Notes: generated by a model from the sequence alone, not told the origin. Counted from the stretch's first letter, positions 1-8,257 are shown. The stretch: DNA of 31,798 nucleotides from Flavobacteriaceae bacterium UBA1903 (GCA_002337605.1 DDGL01000005.1:1-31798), one strand, 5' to 3'. Translations and numbers: made by a program.

Positions 1-39
1 TTTTGAATCCAGCGCGTCTACCAATTCCGCCACTTGAGC
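1..39 (-). tRNA. tRNA-Leu(CAA), 5' part only, cut by window edge
   Basis: Read on the minus strand from base 39, the sequence has a 7-nt acceptor strand (GCTCAAG), U8-G9, a class II D-arm with GGUAGACGC, an anticodon stem CTGGA and the loop TTCAAAA. The anticodon CAA (bases 5-3) decodes UUG leucine. The 3' half (variable arm, T-arm, acceptor) lies outside the window, so folding cannot be completed here. The D-arm and loop match known bacterial leucine tRNAs closely. Confidence 0.9.
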
Positions 40-88
40 AAAACGGACTGCAAAAATAAGTAATTTTGATATTAATTATGCTGTTTTT

Positions 89-814
89 TTAATTTTTGAT
101 AACTTTCTTAAAACTCGCTTTTCCATCCACTACTATTTGAACTAAATATAGACCGCTAGGCAACGAGGCCATATCTATCTTTTGGGCATTCTTACTAGCA
201 AGAAGCAGTTTTCCTTCAAGTGAAAATATGGAAATAGCATATGCCGGAGTCGAAAGGTCGCCCACAAACAGTTGGTCGGAAGCGGGATTTGGGTATACGT
301 TGAGTGCAGTAGTGTTAAAATCTTCAATAGCTAAGATAGGTTCACTTTCATAATATGCTATGTCGCCATTATTATTTGTTACCGTAAGGCTTAAGATGTC
401 ATTTTGGGTAGGTGTTATTTCATAGGTTAAAGGCAATTTGACAGTGTCATAATAAAAATTTGAATGCGTACCGTACATTGTGGTACAAGGACCAGTAGGA
501 TTACCATTACATGTTTGATCTGGAAAACAAAGTGTTCCTTCTAATACTTCAAATATTTGTTCTGGTTGCGTTTCAGAAAAAACCAATCCTGACGTACATA
601 AAACATTAAGAGGATCTGCGAAACCAATTTCGTAAAATCCAGAAAAATCTGTTAGGGTTATATCAGGATAAAACCCATAATCTGTTGGTAAAAATACTTC
701 CCCGGAAACAGTTAACTCATGTAAATACCACAGCCTAAAAAGCTCTGGATCGGGATCCTGACAAAATAACTGCCATGGAATACATAGTGCAATTAGTAAG
801 AGAAACTTTTTCAT
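89..814 (-). CDS. T9SS-secreted protein with type A C-terminal sorting domain
   Basis: A 241-residue exported protein. Residues 1-18 form a signal peptide (MKKFLLLIALCIPWQLFC, then QDPDPE). The last ~70 residues form a Por-type secretion domain: it begins with the motif VYPNPASD, continues with a beta-rich segment containing SLPSGLYLVQI, and ends KKVIKN. This domain directs substrates through the type IX secretion system of Bacteroidota and is removed or used for anchoring at the cell surface. The central ~140 residues contain several cysteines (for example around CFPDQTCNGNPTGPC) and match no family I recognise. It is a single gene with its start at ATG 814. The cargo function is unknown. 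Confidence 0.85.
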   Translation of the reverse strand: MKKFLLLIALCIPWQLFCQDPDPELFRLWYLHELTVSGEVFLPTDYGFYPDITLTDFSGFYEIGFADPLNVLCTSGLVFSETQPEQIFEVLEGTLCFPDQTCNGNPTGPCTTMYGTHSNFYYDTVKLPLTYEITPTQNDILSLTVTNNNGDIAYYESEPILAIEDFNTTALNVYPNPASDQLFVGDLSTPAYAISIFSLEGKLLLASKNAQKIDMASLPSGLYLVQIVVDGKASFKKVIKN

Positions 815-874
815 TAGTTACGGGTTATGGTTAATTACTCCTAAAGTACTGAATTTAGTTGATGTTATATTGAA

Positions 875-1291
875 TCATCTAGTACCATATTTATCAAGGT
901 ATGCTACCGGGCTCAAATTTGTTAGTTTTCTAAAAACAGTTCTAAATGCCTTTGGACCTGTATGACCAACGTCATGCATTACTTCAGTCACCGTTTTTCT
1001 TCCTTTTTCAAGTTCTTTTTTGGTAGCTTCTACTTTGACACGTTGGTGGTACTCTATTACCGTATTGGAAGTTGCCTTTTTAAAACGTCGTTCAAAAGTC
1101 CTTCGGCTTATAGCCAATGGGTCACAAAGTTCGTTTACGGATATTTTTTCATTGTAATTTTTTTCAATGTGTTCCTGTGCTTGTAGAACTGCGGTGTCTT
1201 TGTGGGATTTTTGCCCCGAAAAAATGATAAATGGAGACTGGCTACTTCTGTCAATATCTATCATAAACCCCTTAGCAGCCAGCACGACAGT
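875..1291 (-). pseudogene. GlxA/AraC-type transcriptional regulator, 3' remnant (N-terminal domain lost)
   Basis: The reading frame encodes the C-terminal part of a GlxA-like AraC regulator. A short linker with VVLAAKGFMIDIDRSSQSPF is followed by the double helix-turn-helix (ISVNELCDPLAISRRTFERR and the second helix around MHDVGHTGPKAFRTVFRK), ending in the usual SPVAYLDKY. Intact relatives are over 300 residues with an N-terminal DJ-1/PfpI-like sensor domain. Here family similarity begins only at about base 1291. The open frame continues to 1459, but that stretch is simply antisense to the SRPBCC remnant, so the upstream residues are not real protein. An internal ATG at 1264 could still give a DNA-binding-domain-only protein. 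I judge it a truncated pseudogene, with residual function possible. Confidence 0.75.
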
Positions 1292-1516
1292 TTTGGGTTC
1301 GATTTTGGTGGAACCTATACTAAAGTTGTTCCCAAAAAGGAGATTGCCTATACGCTGAATGATAACCGTAAAGTTGAAATAAACTTTGAAGAAAAAGAAG
1401 ATACAGTGATTCTTACAGAAATTTTTGAGCCAGAAAGTGAAAATCCTGTTGAAATACAACAGGACGGTTGGCAGCGTATTCTGGATTCTTTTAAAAAATA
1501 TGTGGAGTCACATTAA
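1292..1516 (+). pseudogene. SRPBCC/AHSA1-domain protein, 3' remnant
   Basis: From base 1292 the plus strand encodes FGFDFGGTYTKVVPKKEIAY and then about 55 residues that end in GWQRILDSFKKYVESH. This is the typical C-terminal half of an AHSA1-like SRPBCC (START-fold) protein, where the motif is usually GTYT-IxP---IEYTL and the end is GWQxILDNFKKY. The family is ~140-150 residues, so roughly half is missing. The frame stays open to ATG 1202, but bases 1202-1291 are antisense to the AraC remnant and have no family similarity. The abrupt switch at about 1291 marks a recombination junction. Confidence 0.75.
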
Positions 1517-1538
1517 CTATAGATTACTTTCCAGTAGC

Positions 1539-4043
1539 TTATAGCGTTAAACGCAACATAGCATTAGGAGTGATGCCCAAGGAGTTTTGAGTGTTTTCCT
1601 CTACATTTCCTGTTGCATTTATTCTATAAAAACTACTAATGGTGTTGGTTTGATTTAAAAGGTTCCAGACCGAAATACCAGTTTCAACAGTGGCATTGGC
1701 AATTGAAAATTGGTAGAGTGCCGATGTATCTACTCGTAGATAATCTGCAAAGCGGTCGCTATTTGGGGCGTCATAGTTTATGGCACCGTTCCTTATTTCA
1801 TCTCCTGCTACAGGTCTCGTCGTGGGATTCCCCGAACGCCAATTGAGTCCGGCGGTTAGTTTTAAGGCTTCATAGACATAGGTTGTTCCCGCAGTAACGC
1901 TATGGGGAATATCATAATTGCTAGGAAAGGGATTTGCAGCTAAATTTTCAAAAGTATATTCATTGTTCATAAAAGAGTAACTTAACCAGAATGAAATGTC
2001 TTTCAACCGTTTTCGAAGTAATAAATCTGCTCCTAAAACAGTATAGCTACCGCTTGTTTTTATAAATTCAAATTGATTCTGAAACCCTTGTTCCTGGGTT
2101 GTAATACCCTCCACGTATTTATAATAGCCTTCTATGCTTGCCAGCCAGCCGTTAGTGTTAAAATTAAACCCTACTGAGGCCTGCTTACTTTTTAATATAG
2201 GGATGGTAGTATTGTTGGACAATTGCCAGCGCCTTTTTTCAATACCCAGAAAGTCGTTCTGAAAGTTCACCACCTGTGAGGTAATCTGGTGTTTAAACTC
2301 CCCTGCAACTTCAGCGCTAAAATAGTCTAAAAACCGCTGTGTAAACCGAAGCCTGGGTTCCAGAACAGACGTATTAAATTTATCTAAATAATTATACCGA
2401 AACCCAGCTATAAGCGTGCTGTTTTTAGTATTTGATTGTAATTTATACTGTCCAAAACCACTGTGAGTTCTCACTACTTCGGCAATTAAGGTGCGTACTA
2501 AAGGTACATCGACATCGTCCAGGTTGGTAACTTTTGTTTCAATAAACTCATACCCAAAAGTTATCGCTTGTGTTTTTTGTAAAGCAATAGTAGTCAAAGC
2601 TTTCACCCCTGTTTCTGAAACACTGTTTTCCTGCAGAAAACGTTGCTCGTCCAAAATATTTGCATTAATGGCCCGAAGGTTATAATCAGATTCATATACT
2701 TGGAAAGAAGTGCTGAGATTTTTATTCCAGTCGCGTTGCCAGACAACACCTGCTCCCAGGCTATTTTGAGCCACGCTGCTTTCCCGGGTGGTGGGGTTTT
2801 GATTGATGATTGCATTTTCATTAAATGCCAGAATATTATCTAGGTATAAAAAATTAACGCGAATTTTATCTTTATTGCTTACCTCATATAACCATCGCAA
2901 CGAAACATCATAAAAATCGAAAGACCGGTCTGTATTGCTAACATTTCCCACATTACGTTCTACTTCGGTATCCTGAGAAATTCTTGTGAAATAAGCATCG
3001 TATGTTGGAGTGATGACTAAGTCGCTCAAAGATTTTCGACCGCCAAGCTGAAGGGAGGACGCTTTGCCCAGCGGAATGTCTAAAAACACATTGGCGTCAA
3101 TAAGGTTCGCTCCTATACTTCCTTTAAACTTCTGGTTAATTTCTTTTTCGGTTTCCATAGCAATACTACCCGAAACCCCGTCGGTGAGTGCCGCATCTGT
3201 TCCGTTCTTTTGCACCACCACGCGTTCTGTGATTTGAGGGTTAAAAGCCGAAATAAGTCCAAAGAAATGCCCAGTCTGATACATTTTTATATCATCCCAA
3301 AGCACCAGGTTCTGGTCGTTGGTGCCGCCGCGAATGTTTATGTTGGATACAGTTTCGTTGGTGCTTTGTATCCCCGGGAGCGCCTGTACTGTTTGCAGAA
3401 CATCGGTCTCAATAAGACCTGGGAGGGCAGTAAAGTTGTCAAAATCTACTTGTAGGGCTCCATTGCTCATTTTACTAATACCTTGTACCAGGTAAGAAGA
3501 TAACAAAACCGTGTTTAACTGCTCCCGCTGGGGTAAAATAAAAAGGGGAGCACACCTCTCTGAGGCAACAGTTGCTGCAACCAGGGTAGCTTTCTCATAC
3601 CCTAAATGCCGTATCGTAATAGCCTCTTTTTTTGTTAAAACCTCTATACTAAAGTATCCATTTTCATCAGTAATTGTGGAGTTTTTAGCGCCCTCTACCG
3701 TTGCAAAAGGAATTGCTTCCTGTGTTGCAATATCTTTAAGATATCCGCAAATAACTGTGCTCCCTTCGCCAGCAATTGAAACCAGTTTATTGTTCAATAT
3801 TTTAAAGGTTAAAGACGTTTGCTGTTGTAATGATGCAATGGTTTTAGAAAAGGAAACAGAAGGGTCTAAAGGCTTTACAAGCTGCCCGGCAATGGTTTTT
3901 TCAGCATAATTAAAGGTATAGCCGTGTTGTACTTCTAACTCTTTTAGCGCTTGTTTTAAGGGAATAGCCTCATCTTGAGCAACACAGAATCCACTCCATA
4001 AAACTATAAAAACAAATACTATGTAAGCCCTTGTTTGCTCCAC
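1539..4043 (-). CDS. TonB-dependent receptor of the FecA-like transducer class (STN domain)
   Basis: An 834-residue outer-membrane receptor. Signal peptide ~1-22 (ends GFCVAQ); secretin/TonB short N-terminal (STN) domain ~25-90 (EAIPLKQALKELEVQHGYTF); CarboxypepD_reg beta-sandwich ~97-175 (PFATVEGAKNSTITDENGYF); plug ~190-300 with LPGIQSTNETVSNINIRGGT; then a 22-strand-type barrel ending in TPNAMLRLTL. In this class the STN domain contacts the FecR-type anti-sigma factor and reports ligand binding. The start is GTG at 4043, overlapping the FecR stop by one base (TAGTG), which suggests translational coupling. No SusD-like partner is adjacent, so the ligand (siderophore, peptide or other) cannot be deduced. 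Confidence 0.9.
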   Translation of the reverse strand: MEQTRAYIVFVFIVLWSGFCVAQDEAIPLKQALKELEVQHGYTFNYAEKTIAGQLVKPLDPSVSFSKTIASLQQQTSLTFKILNNKLVSIAGEGSTVICGYLKDIATQEAIPFATVEGAKNSTITDENGYFSIEVLTKKEAITIRHLGYEKATLVAATVASERCAPLFILPQREQLNTVLLSSYLVQGISKMSNGALQVDFDNFTALPGLIETDVLQTVQALPGIQSTNETVSNINIRGGTNDQNLVLWDDIKMYQTGHFFGLISAFNPQITERVVVQKNGTDAALTDGVSGSIAMETEKEINQKFKGSIGANLIDANVFLDIPLGKASSLQLGGRKSLSDLVITPTYDAYFTRISQDTEVERNVGNVSNTDRSFDFYDVSLRWLYEVSNKDKIRVNFLYLDNILAFNENAIINQNPTTRESSVAQNSLGAGVVWQRDWNKNLSTSFQVYESDYNLRAINANILDEQRFLQENSVSETGVKALTTIALQKTQAITFGYEFIETKVTNLDDVDVPLVRTLIAEVVRTHSGFGQYKLQSNTKNSTLIAGFRYNYLDKFNTSVLEPRLRFTQRFLDYFSAEVAGEFKHQITSQVVNFQNDFLGIEKRRWQLSNNTTIPILKSKQASVGFNFNTNGWLASIEGYYKYVEGITTQEQGFQNQFEFIKTSGSYTVLGADLLLRKRLKDISFWLSYSFMNNEYTFENLAANPFPSNYDIPHSVTAGTTYVYEALKLTAGLNWRSGNPTTRPVAGDEIRNGAINYDAPNSDRFADYLRVDTSALYQFSIANATVETGISVWNLLNQTNTISSFYRINATGNVEENTQNSLGITPNAMLRLTL

Positions 4044-4945
4044 TAGTCTAGCAGTATTACTTTAGAAACTCCTTCAATTTTGTAGGTTAATCCAAGTGGG
4101 GAAGTAATCGCTTGTAGGGCATTTTCCAGATTATCATGTACAAAGGCGCCTGTAAAAAACTGGGTTTGCTTGTTTCCTTCGTATGTTATGGAGATGTTAT
4201 ATTGGCGTTCCAGCTCTTCTAAGACCTGATAGAACCTAACCGATTTAAAACTACTCATAGTACCGGTCCATTTTGGAGCATTATCTTCTGTTGCCCCGGT
4301 AAACTGAACCCCTGCATCCACCCTAAAAGTATCTCCTGCAAATAGCTTTTTTACAGTTTTACTGGTTGTTACCTGTACAATCCCTTCATAACAACTCACT
4401 TCAAAATAGGTGTCACGCTGTTTTACATTAAACTGTGTTCCTAAAACAGAAACAGTGCCTTCTGAAGTTTTTACGTCGAATTTTTTTCCTTTAGCAACTT
4501 TAAAAAAAGCTTCTCCTTCCAGCTGGAGCTCTCGTTCGCTGTCCCAGTTTTTTTCGTGGTAGCTAATTTCCGAAGCTGCATTCAAAATAACAGTAGAATT
4601 GTCCGGTAATGAATGAGTTGTTTTCTCGGCAGCTAATGTTTGGATTTGTGTTACCTGATTGTAGAAAAAACCATAATACACTATAAAACCAAGCACTAAA
4701 ACACTGGCAATTTGCAAAAGTGTTCGTTTCCAGGATAATTTTTTCAGGGGTGTTTGTTTTGTAGCAAGACGTTTTTGCAAGTTTTCAAAAGGTGCGGGTG
4801 TAGAAAAATGAGAGGCTTTAAAATGTTCCGCATTATCAATAATGGCCTGGCTAATCGAAGCATCTTCAAGTTCATTGAATGCTTGTTGCTCTTCTTCGGT
4901 TAACGTATTGTTTAACCATTTTTTTAGTAAGTAGTCCTTTTCCAT
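4043..4945 (-). CDS. FecR family anti-sigma factor/transducer
   Basis: A 300-residue inner-membrane protein. The N-terminal cytoplasmic part (~1-70) contains an anti-sigma-like helix region, with WLNNTLTEEEQQAF near the start. A single transmembrane helix spans ~76-94. The periplasmic FecR domain lies at ~100-205 (LPDNSTVILNAASEISY, then SVLGTQFNVKQRD), and a C-terminal DUF4974/STN-like domain at ~230-300 (FKSVRFYQVLEELERQYNIS). It should hold the ECF sigma factor encoded just upstream and relay signals from the TonB receptor encoded just downstream. It starts at ATG 4945, 46 bp after the sigma gene, so the three genes form one operon. Confidence 0.93.
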   Translation of the reverse strand: MEKDYLLKKWLNNTLTEEEQQAFNELEDASISQAIIDNAEHFKASHFSTPAPFENLQKRLATKQTPLKKLSWKRTLLQIASVLVLGFIVYYGFFYNQVTQIQTLAAEKTTHSLPDNSTVILNAASEISYHEKNWDSERELQLEGEAFFKVAKGKKFDVKTSEGTVSVLGTQFNVKQRDTYFEVSCYEGIVQVTTSKTVKKLFAGDTFRVDAGVQFTGATEDNAPKWTGTMSSFKSVRFYQVLEELERQYNISITYEGNKQTQFFTGAFVHDNLENALQAITSPLGLTYKIEGVSKVILLD

Positions 4946-4991
4946 ACCTTTTCTATTACCTATAAAACATCTGAACCTTAAAAACTCCTGA

Positions 4992-5537
4992 TTATTTTAG
5001 TTTAAAATTTTTCAACTCACTTTTTAAAGAGTCAAAAGCACTGTAAATTCGGTATTCTACCACTTTTTGGGTAACCCCTAAAAGTGCTGCGATTTCTTTA
5101 TGTTTTTTACCTTCAATCTTACTTAGGGTAAATGCGATACGTTGGTCTTCGGTTAAATTGCTAAGTGCCGTTTGATATTGTTGTAAGAATTCTTCCTGCC
5201 GCATTAAAAACTCCGGTGTTTCGTTGGTATAGTTTTTTGGTGCTATTTTTTGATACTTTAAAACAACTTTTTGATGTTTAAGTTCATTCAATACTTTGTT
5301 GCTGGCTACAGTAAAAAGAAAAGACTTTGCTTTGGAAGGGGAAACATTCTCACAGGCTTTCCAGAGACTTACAAACGCTTCCTGCATCATATCGTTAGCT
5401 TGTGTGCCTAATCCATATTTGTAATATAAAAAGTCGTGTAAACTCGTGGCATATTGCTCATAGAGTTTTGAAAAAACAGATGGTTTACATACGTTAGAAT
5501 GAAGATCTTTTGCCACTAGTGAGGTTATTTCTGACAA
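4992..5537 (-). CDS. ECF-type RNA polymerase sigma-70 factor
   Basis: A sigma factor of up to 181 residues. Region 2 is at ~24-90 (LYEQYATSLHDFLYYKYGLG, then MMQEAFVSLWKA). Region 4 is at ~125-175, with LTEDQRIAFTLSKIEGKKHK and a helix-turn-helix (EIAALLGVTQKVVEYRIYSA). It belongs to the FecI-like group that Bacteroidota pair with FecR and a TonB receptor, and it heads that operon. The longest frame begins at a TTG codon (5537); GTG at 5516 is the alternative and no early ATG exists. A TTTCTTTG element lies a few bases upstream. The gene diverges from the acidic-repeat lipoprotein gene, with only 84 bp between them. Confidence 0.9.
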   Translation of the reverse strand: MSEITSLVAKDLHSNVCKPSVFSKLYEQYATSLHDFLYYKYGLGTQANDMMQEAFVSLWKACENVSPSKAKSFLFTVASNKVLNELKHQKVVLKYQKIAPKNYTNETPEFLMRQEEFLQQYQTALSNLTEDQRIAFTLSKIEGKKHKEIAALLGVTQKVVEYRIYSAFDSLKSELKNFKLK

Positions 5538-5621
5538 AGCTACAAAGAAAAAAAATTACTTTTTTTCAGGAGATTTTCAAATAGAGTTGTTGTATTAGCA
5601 AAGAACCTAAAAAAGAAAACT

Positions 5622-7400
5622 ATGAAAACTATTAGAAACAAATTTGTGATCGTGCTGTTACTGTCACTCACCCTATTCTCTTGCCGAAAGGAAGAAATGG
5701 AAATTATTGAACCACCCCAGGAAGAGGTCCTGGCAAACTCTGTAGCCCTCCTTTTACAGCGTACTGCAACTAACGATGGTTCTTACGATAATATCTTGGA
5801 TGGAGCGAGTTGTTTTAACATAAAGCTGCCTGTTACTGTACTAGCTAATGGTATTGAAGTTGTTATTGAAACTGAAAGCGACATAGCTATTGTTGAAGAT
5901 ATTTTTGACGAGTTTGACAACGATATCGACACGTTGGAAATTAATTTTCCAATTACTATTGTGTTGGAGGATTATTCAGAAAGGGTCATTAACAGCCAGG
6001 CAGAGTTAAATGCTGCAGCACTTACTTGTCCTGGTGAGAATGAAAGTGATGACGATATTGAGTGTATTGATATTCAATACCCAATTACCGCCTCCATTTT
6101 TAACCAAAGTAACGAACTAATTGAAACAATTGTAATCACTAGTGATCAGGAACTGTATACCTTTTTAGTGAATATAGACCCCGATACAATTGTTACCTTC
6201 GACTTCCCAATTACAGTAGTGCTGTTTGATGGTACAACCATAGAAGTAAATAACTTTATAGAACTCGCAGCTGCAATTTCCGATGCGGCAAATTCTTGCG
6301 ATGAAGATGATAATAACGACCCTAACGACGACGATTGTGACACCTGTACTACGCAACAATTAGAAGATGTGCTTACCGGTTGTACAGACTGGACGGTGGA
6401 CAAACTGGAACGTGATGATGAAGACCTGGAAGATGTCTACGTAGGATATAATTTTAACTTTGATACATCAGGAAACCTGGTTGTAACTACCAGTGGAACT
6501 GTTTTTAACGGCACTTGGTCTGCCAGCGGTTCGGGCAATGCTATAGAGGTAGTGATTGACGTGCCGGGGCTTCCAGATGTAAACGACACATGGAATTTAC
6601 ATGAAATTGAACAAGAACCTGGCGAAAGCAAAGTAGATTTAAGACTAGGTGATGACCGTCTACGTTTCGAAAGCGACTGTACTTCCGGAGGCGGAGGTGG
6701 TGTTGATGACGCAGCTTTGGTTAACGCACTTACGATGGGAGATTGGTACGTAACCTACTATTTTGACGATGTAGATGAAACAACGGACTTCGCAGACTAT
6801 GTCTTTAATTTTGCTAGTAATAACACAGCCACTGCAACAGCACCCGGCGGAACTACAAATGGAACATGGTCAACCTCTGCCGGAGATGAAACAGAGTTAG
6901 AATTAAACTTAAATTTTGGAACCTTAGATCCTTTAGACGAGTTGGCTGAAGATTGGGATGTTCTGGAAGTAACCAATGAAATTATTCGCTTAAAAGATGT
7001 AAGTGGTGGCGATGGTTCTGTAGACTTCCTAACTTTTGAGAGAAACCCTGCAGGCGGAGGCGGAGGAGGGACATCCTTACAAACCATACTTCCAGAGGGT
7101 ATCTGGTTTGTAGCTAGCTATACAGACGATGGTGATAACGAAACTGGAGACTATACTGGGTATACCATAGACTGGGACAGCGCAGGAACCGTAGTGGCTT
7201 CCAATGGTGGAAACACAAACAATGGAACTTGGCAAGTACTGAATGGAGGAAACAAATTACTGCTCAACTTTAGTGGTGTACCTTTCAATGAGTTTAACGA
7301 CGATTGGGATGTGCTTTCGGTCTCCGATACCCGGGTAGAACTACAAGATGTAAGCGGTGGCGGAGGCGGTACTGATGTCTTAATTTTTGAAAAACAATAA
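5622..7400 (+). CDS. Large acidic surface lipoprotein with two kinds of internal repeats
   Basis: A 592-residue lipoprotein with lipobox LFSC (C21) followed by RKEEME, a Lys-acidic stretch like the Bacteroidota surface-export signal. Residues ~62-136 and ~148-226 are two copies of a Cys-bounded unit built around (F/Y)PIT(I/V)-like strands, for example INFPITIVLEDYS and FDFPITVVLFDGT. A linker rich in Asp and Asn follows (227-240). Three ~108-residue units come next (245-352, 364-474, 485-592). Each has an opening W-V core, a central N-GTW, then DWDVL-V and finally DVSGG...D-L-FE; the first unit is the most divergent. Gly5 and Gly6 linkers separate them. The acidic linker resembles calcium-binding loops, which is inference. 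I recognise no named family for either repeat. It lies back to back with the ECF sigma gene and may belong to that regulon. Confidence 0.85.
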   Translation: MKTIRNKFVIVLLLSLTLFSCRKEEMEIIEPPQEEVLANSVALLLQRTATNDGSYDNILDGASCFNIKLPVTVLANGIEVVIETESDIAIVEDIFDEFDNDIDTLEINFPITIVLEDYSERVINSQAELNAAALTCPGENESDDDIECIDIQYPITASIFNQSNELIETIVITSDQELYTFLVNIDPDTIVTFDFPITVVLFDGTTIEVNNFIELAAAISDAANSCDEDDNNDPNDDDCDTCTTQQLEDVLTGCTDWTVDKLERDDEDLEDVYVGYNFNFDTSGNLVVTTSGTVFNGTWSASGSGNAIEVVIDVPGLPDVNDTWNLHEIEQEPGESKVDLRLGDDRLRFESDCTSGGGGGVDDAALVNALTMGDWYVTYYFDDVDETTDFADYVFNFASNNTATATAPGGTTNGTWSTSAGDETELELNLNFGTLDPLDELAEDWDVLEVTNEIIRLKDVSGGDGSVDFLTFERNPAGGGGGGTSLQTILPEGIWFVASYTDDGDNETGDYTGYTIDWDSAGTVVASNGGNTNNGTWQVLNGGNKLLLNFSGVPFNEFNDDWDVLSVSDTRVELQDVSGGGGGTDVLIFEKQ

Positions 7401-7589
7401 CAAATTTTTGGTTGGTTAGTTAGACCAGTCTCATTGTGTAGCGTGTTATCTATTAACCCCTGCAAAGACCCAAATGGTTCCCCACACAAGTTGGTGAGCA
7501 GGTACCTATGAAAAAGAAAGTAGCAATCACAGTACTACTTTGAGGCTGGTTACCACCAAAAAAATATAACTTAATTTAAAACACAATCA

Positions 7590-8078
7590 ATGAAAAACTT
7601 AAAAAGAATAAGCAGTATTCTAGTAATTGCATTACTTGTATTTGCCTGCTCCAAGGACGATTCTAATAATAATGATGACGCTGGTAACGGCAACAGCGCA
7701 GACCAGGTTCGTGAAATAGCTCAGAACGGTACGTGGCGCATTAGCTACTTTTTCGACTCCGACGAAGATGAAACATCAGATTTTAGTGGGTATAGTTTTA
7801 CCTTTGGTGAAGATGGGACACTAACGGCTGTAAACGGAACTACAACAGTAACCGGAGATTGGTCTGTCCTTGATGATAGTAGTAACTCTTCGAGCGACGA
7901 CGACGGAAATTCAAGTGATGATGACGACTTCAACATCTTTTTTCCAGTGCCGGAAAGCAATAATTTTGAGGATTTAAATGACGATTGGGATATTATTTCA
8001 GTAACTCCAAACAAAATTGAATTAACCGATGTAAGTGGTGGAAATGGGGGAACCGATTTCCTCACCTTTGAAAAATAG
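7590..8078 (+). CDS. Small surface lipoprotein with one copy of the DWDV/DVSGG repeat
   Basis: A 162-residue lipoprotein. The signal peptide ends VFAC (C20), followed by SKDDSNNND, a surface-export-like Lys-Asp-Asp stretch. Residues ~37-162 are one copy of the unit found three times in the preceding gene: NGTWRISYFFDSDEDETSDF, then TGDWSVL, NDDWDIISVT and DVSGGNGGTDFLTFEK. The copy carries an extra Ser/Asp-rich insertion (SSNSSSDDDGNSSDDDD) between two strands, which makes the protein very acidic. It lies 189 bp downstream of the large repeat protein on the same strand, so it is either in one operon or separately promoted. Its function is unknown. The general shape (~100-residue beta unit behind a lipid anchor) resembles lipocalin-like lipoproteins of Bacteroidota, but I cannot assign it. 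Confidence 0.85.
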   Translation: MKNLKRISSILVIALLVFACSKDDSNNNDDAGNGNSADQVREIAQNGTWRISYFFDSDEDETSDFSGYSFTFGEDGTLTAVNGTTTVTGDWSVLDDSSNSSSDDDGNSSDDDDFNIFFPVPESNNFEDLNDDWDIISVTPNKIELTDVSGGNGGTDFLTFEK

Positions 8079-8108
8079 TAACCTGCTTAGTTTGAATTGC
8101 CCAAACCT

Positions 8109-8244
8109 AAAGAGGCTGTCTAAAAAGTAATAGATTTTAGTCTGTCAGGTTGAGCGCAGTCGAAACTTATATTGATTATCAATATATTGAAACTTCGACA
8201 GCGCTTAGTTTGACATCCAAATTTATTTTTTAGACAGCCTCTTT
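8109..8244. repeat. Nested palindromic intergenic repeat (MITE-like; also able to terminate transcription)
   Basis: Outer arms are 18-nt perfect inverted repeats: AAAGAGGCTGTCTAAAAA at 8109-8126 and its complement at 8227-8244. Inside, a second imperfect pair of ~26 nt (TGTCAGGTTGAGCGCAGTCG from 8143 and CGACAGCGCTTAGTTTGACA ending at 8214) flanks a short AT-rich centre. The whole can fold into one long hairpin. The inner sequence resembles a dispersed palindromic repeat common in Flavobacteriaceae genomes (from memory, not searched). It lies between convergent genes, and its T-run arms could serve as a terminator for both. Confidence 0.75.
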
Positions 8245-8257
8245 TTTAGTTCTCAAA

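Noticed and set aside
962..1358. Plus-strand frames antisense to the AraC remnant
   Set aside because: Low-complexity, hydrophobic or Cys-rich translations opposite a clear helix-turn-helix gene; shadow frames.
6146..8065. Minus-strand frames opposite the acidic repeat lipoproteins
   Set aside because: Ser/Pro-rich translations are the expected antisense of Asp/Gly-rich codons; no independent support.
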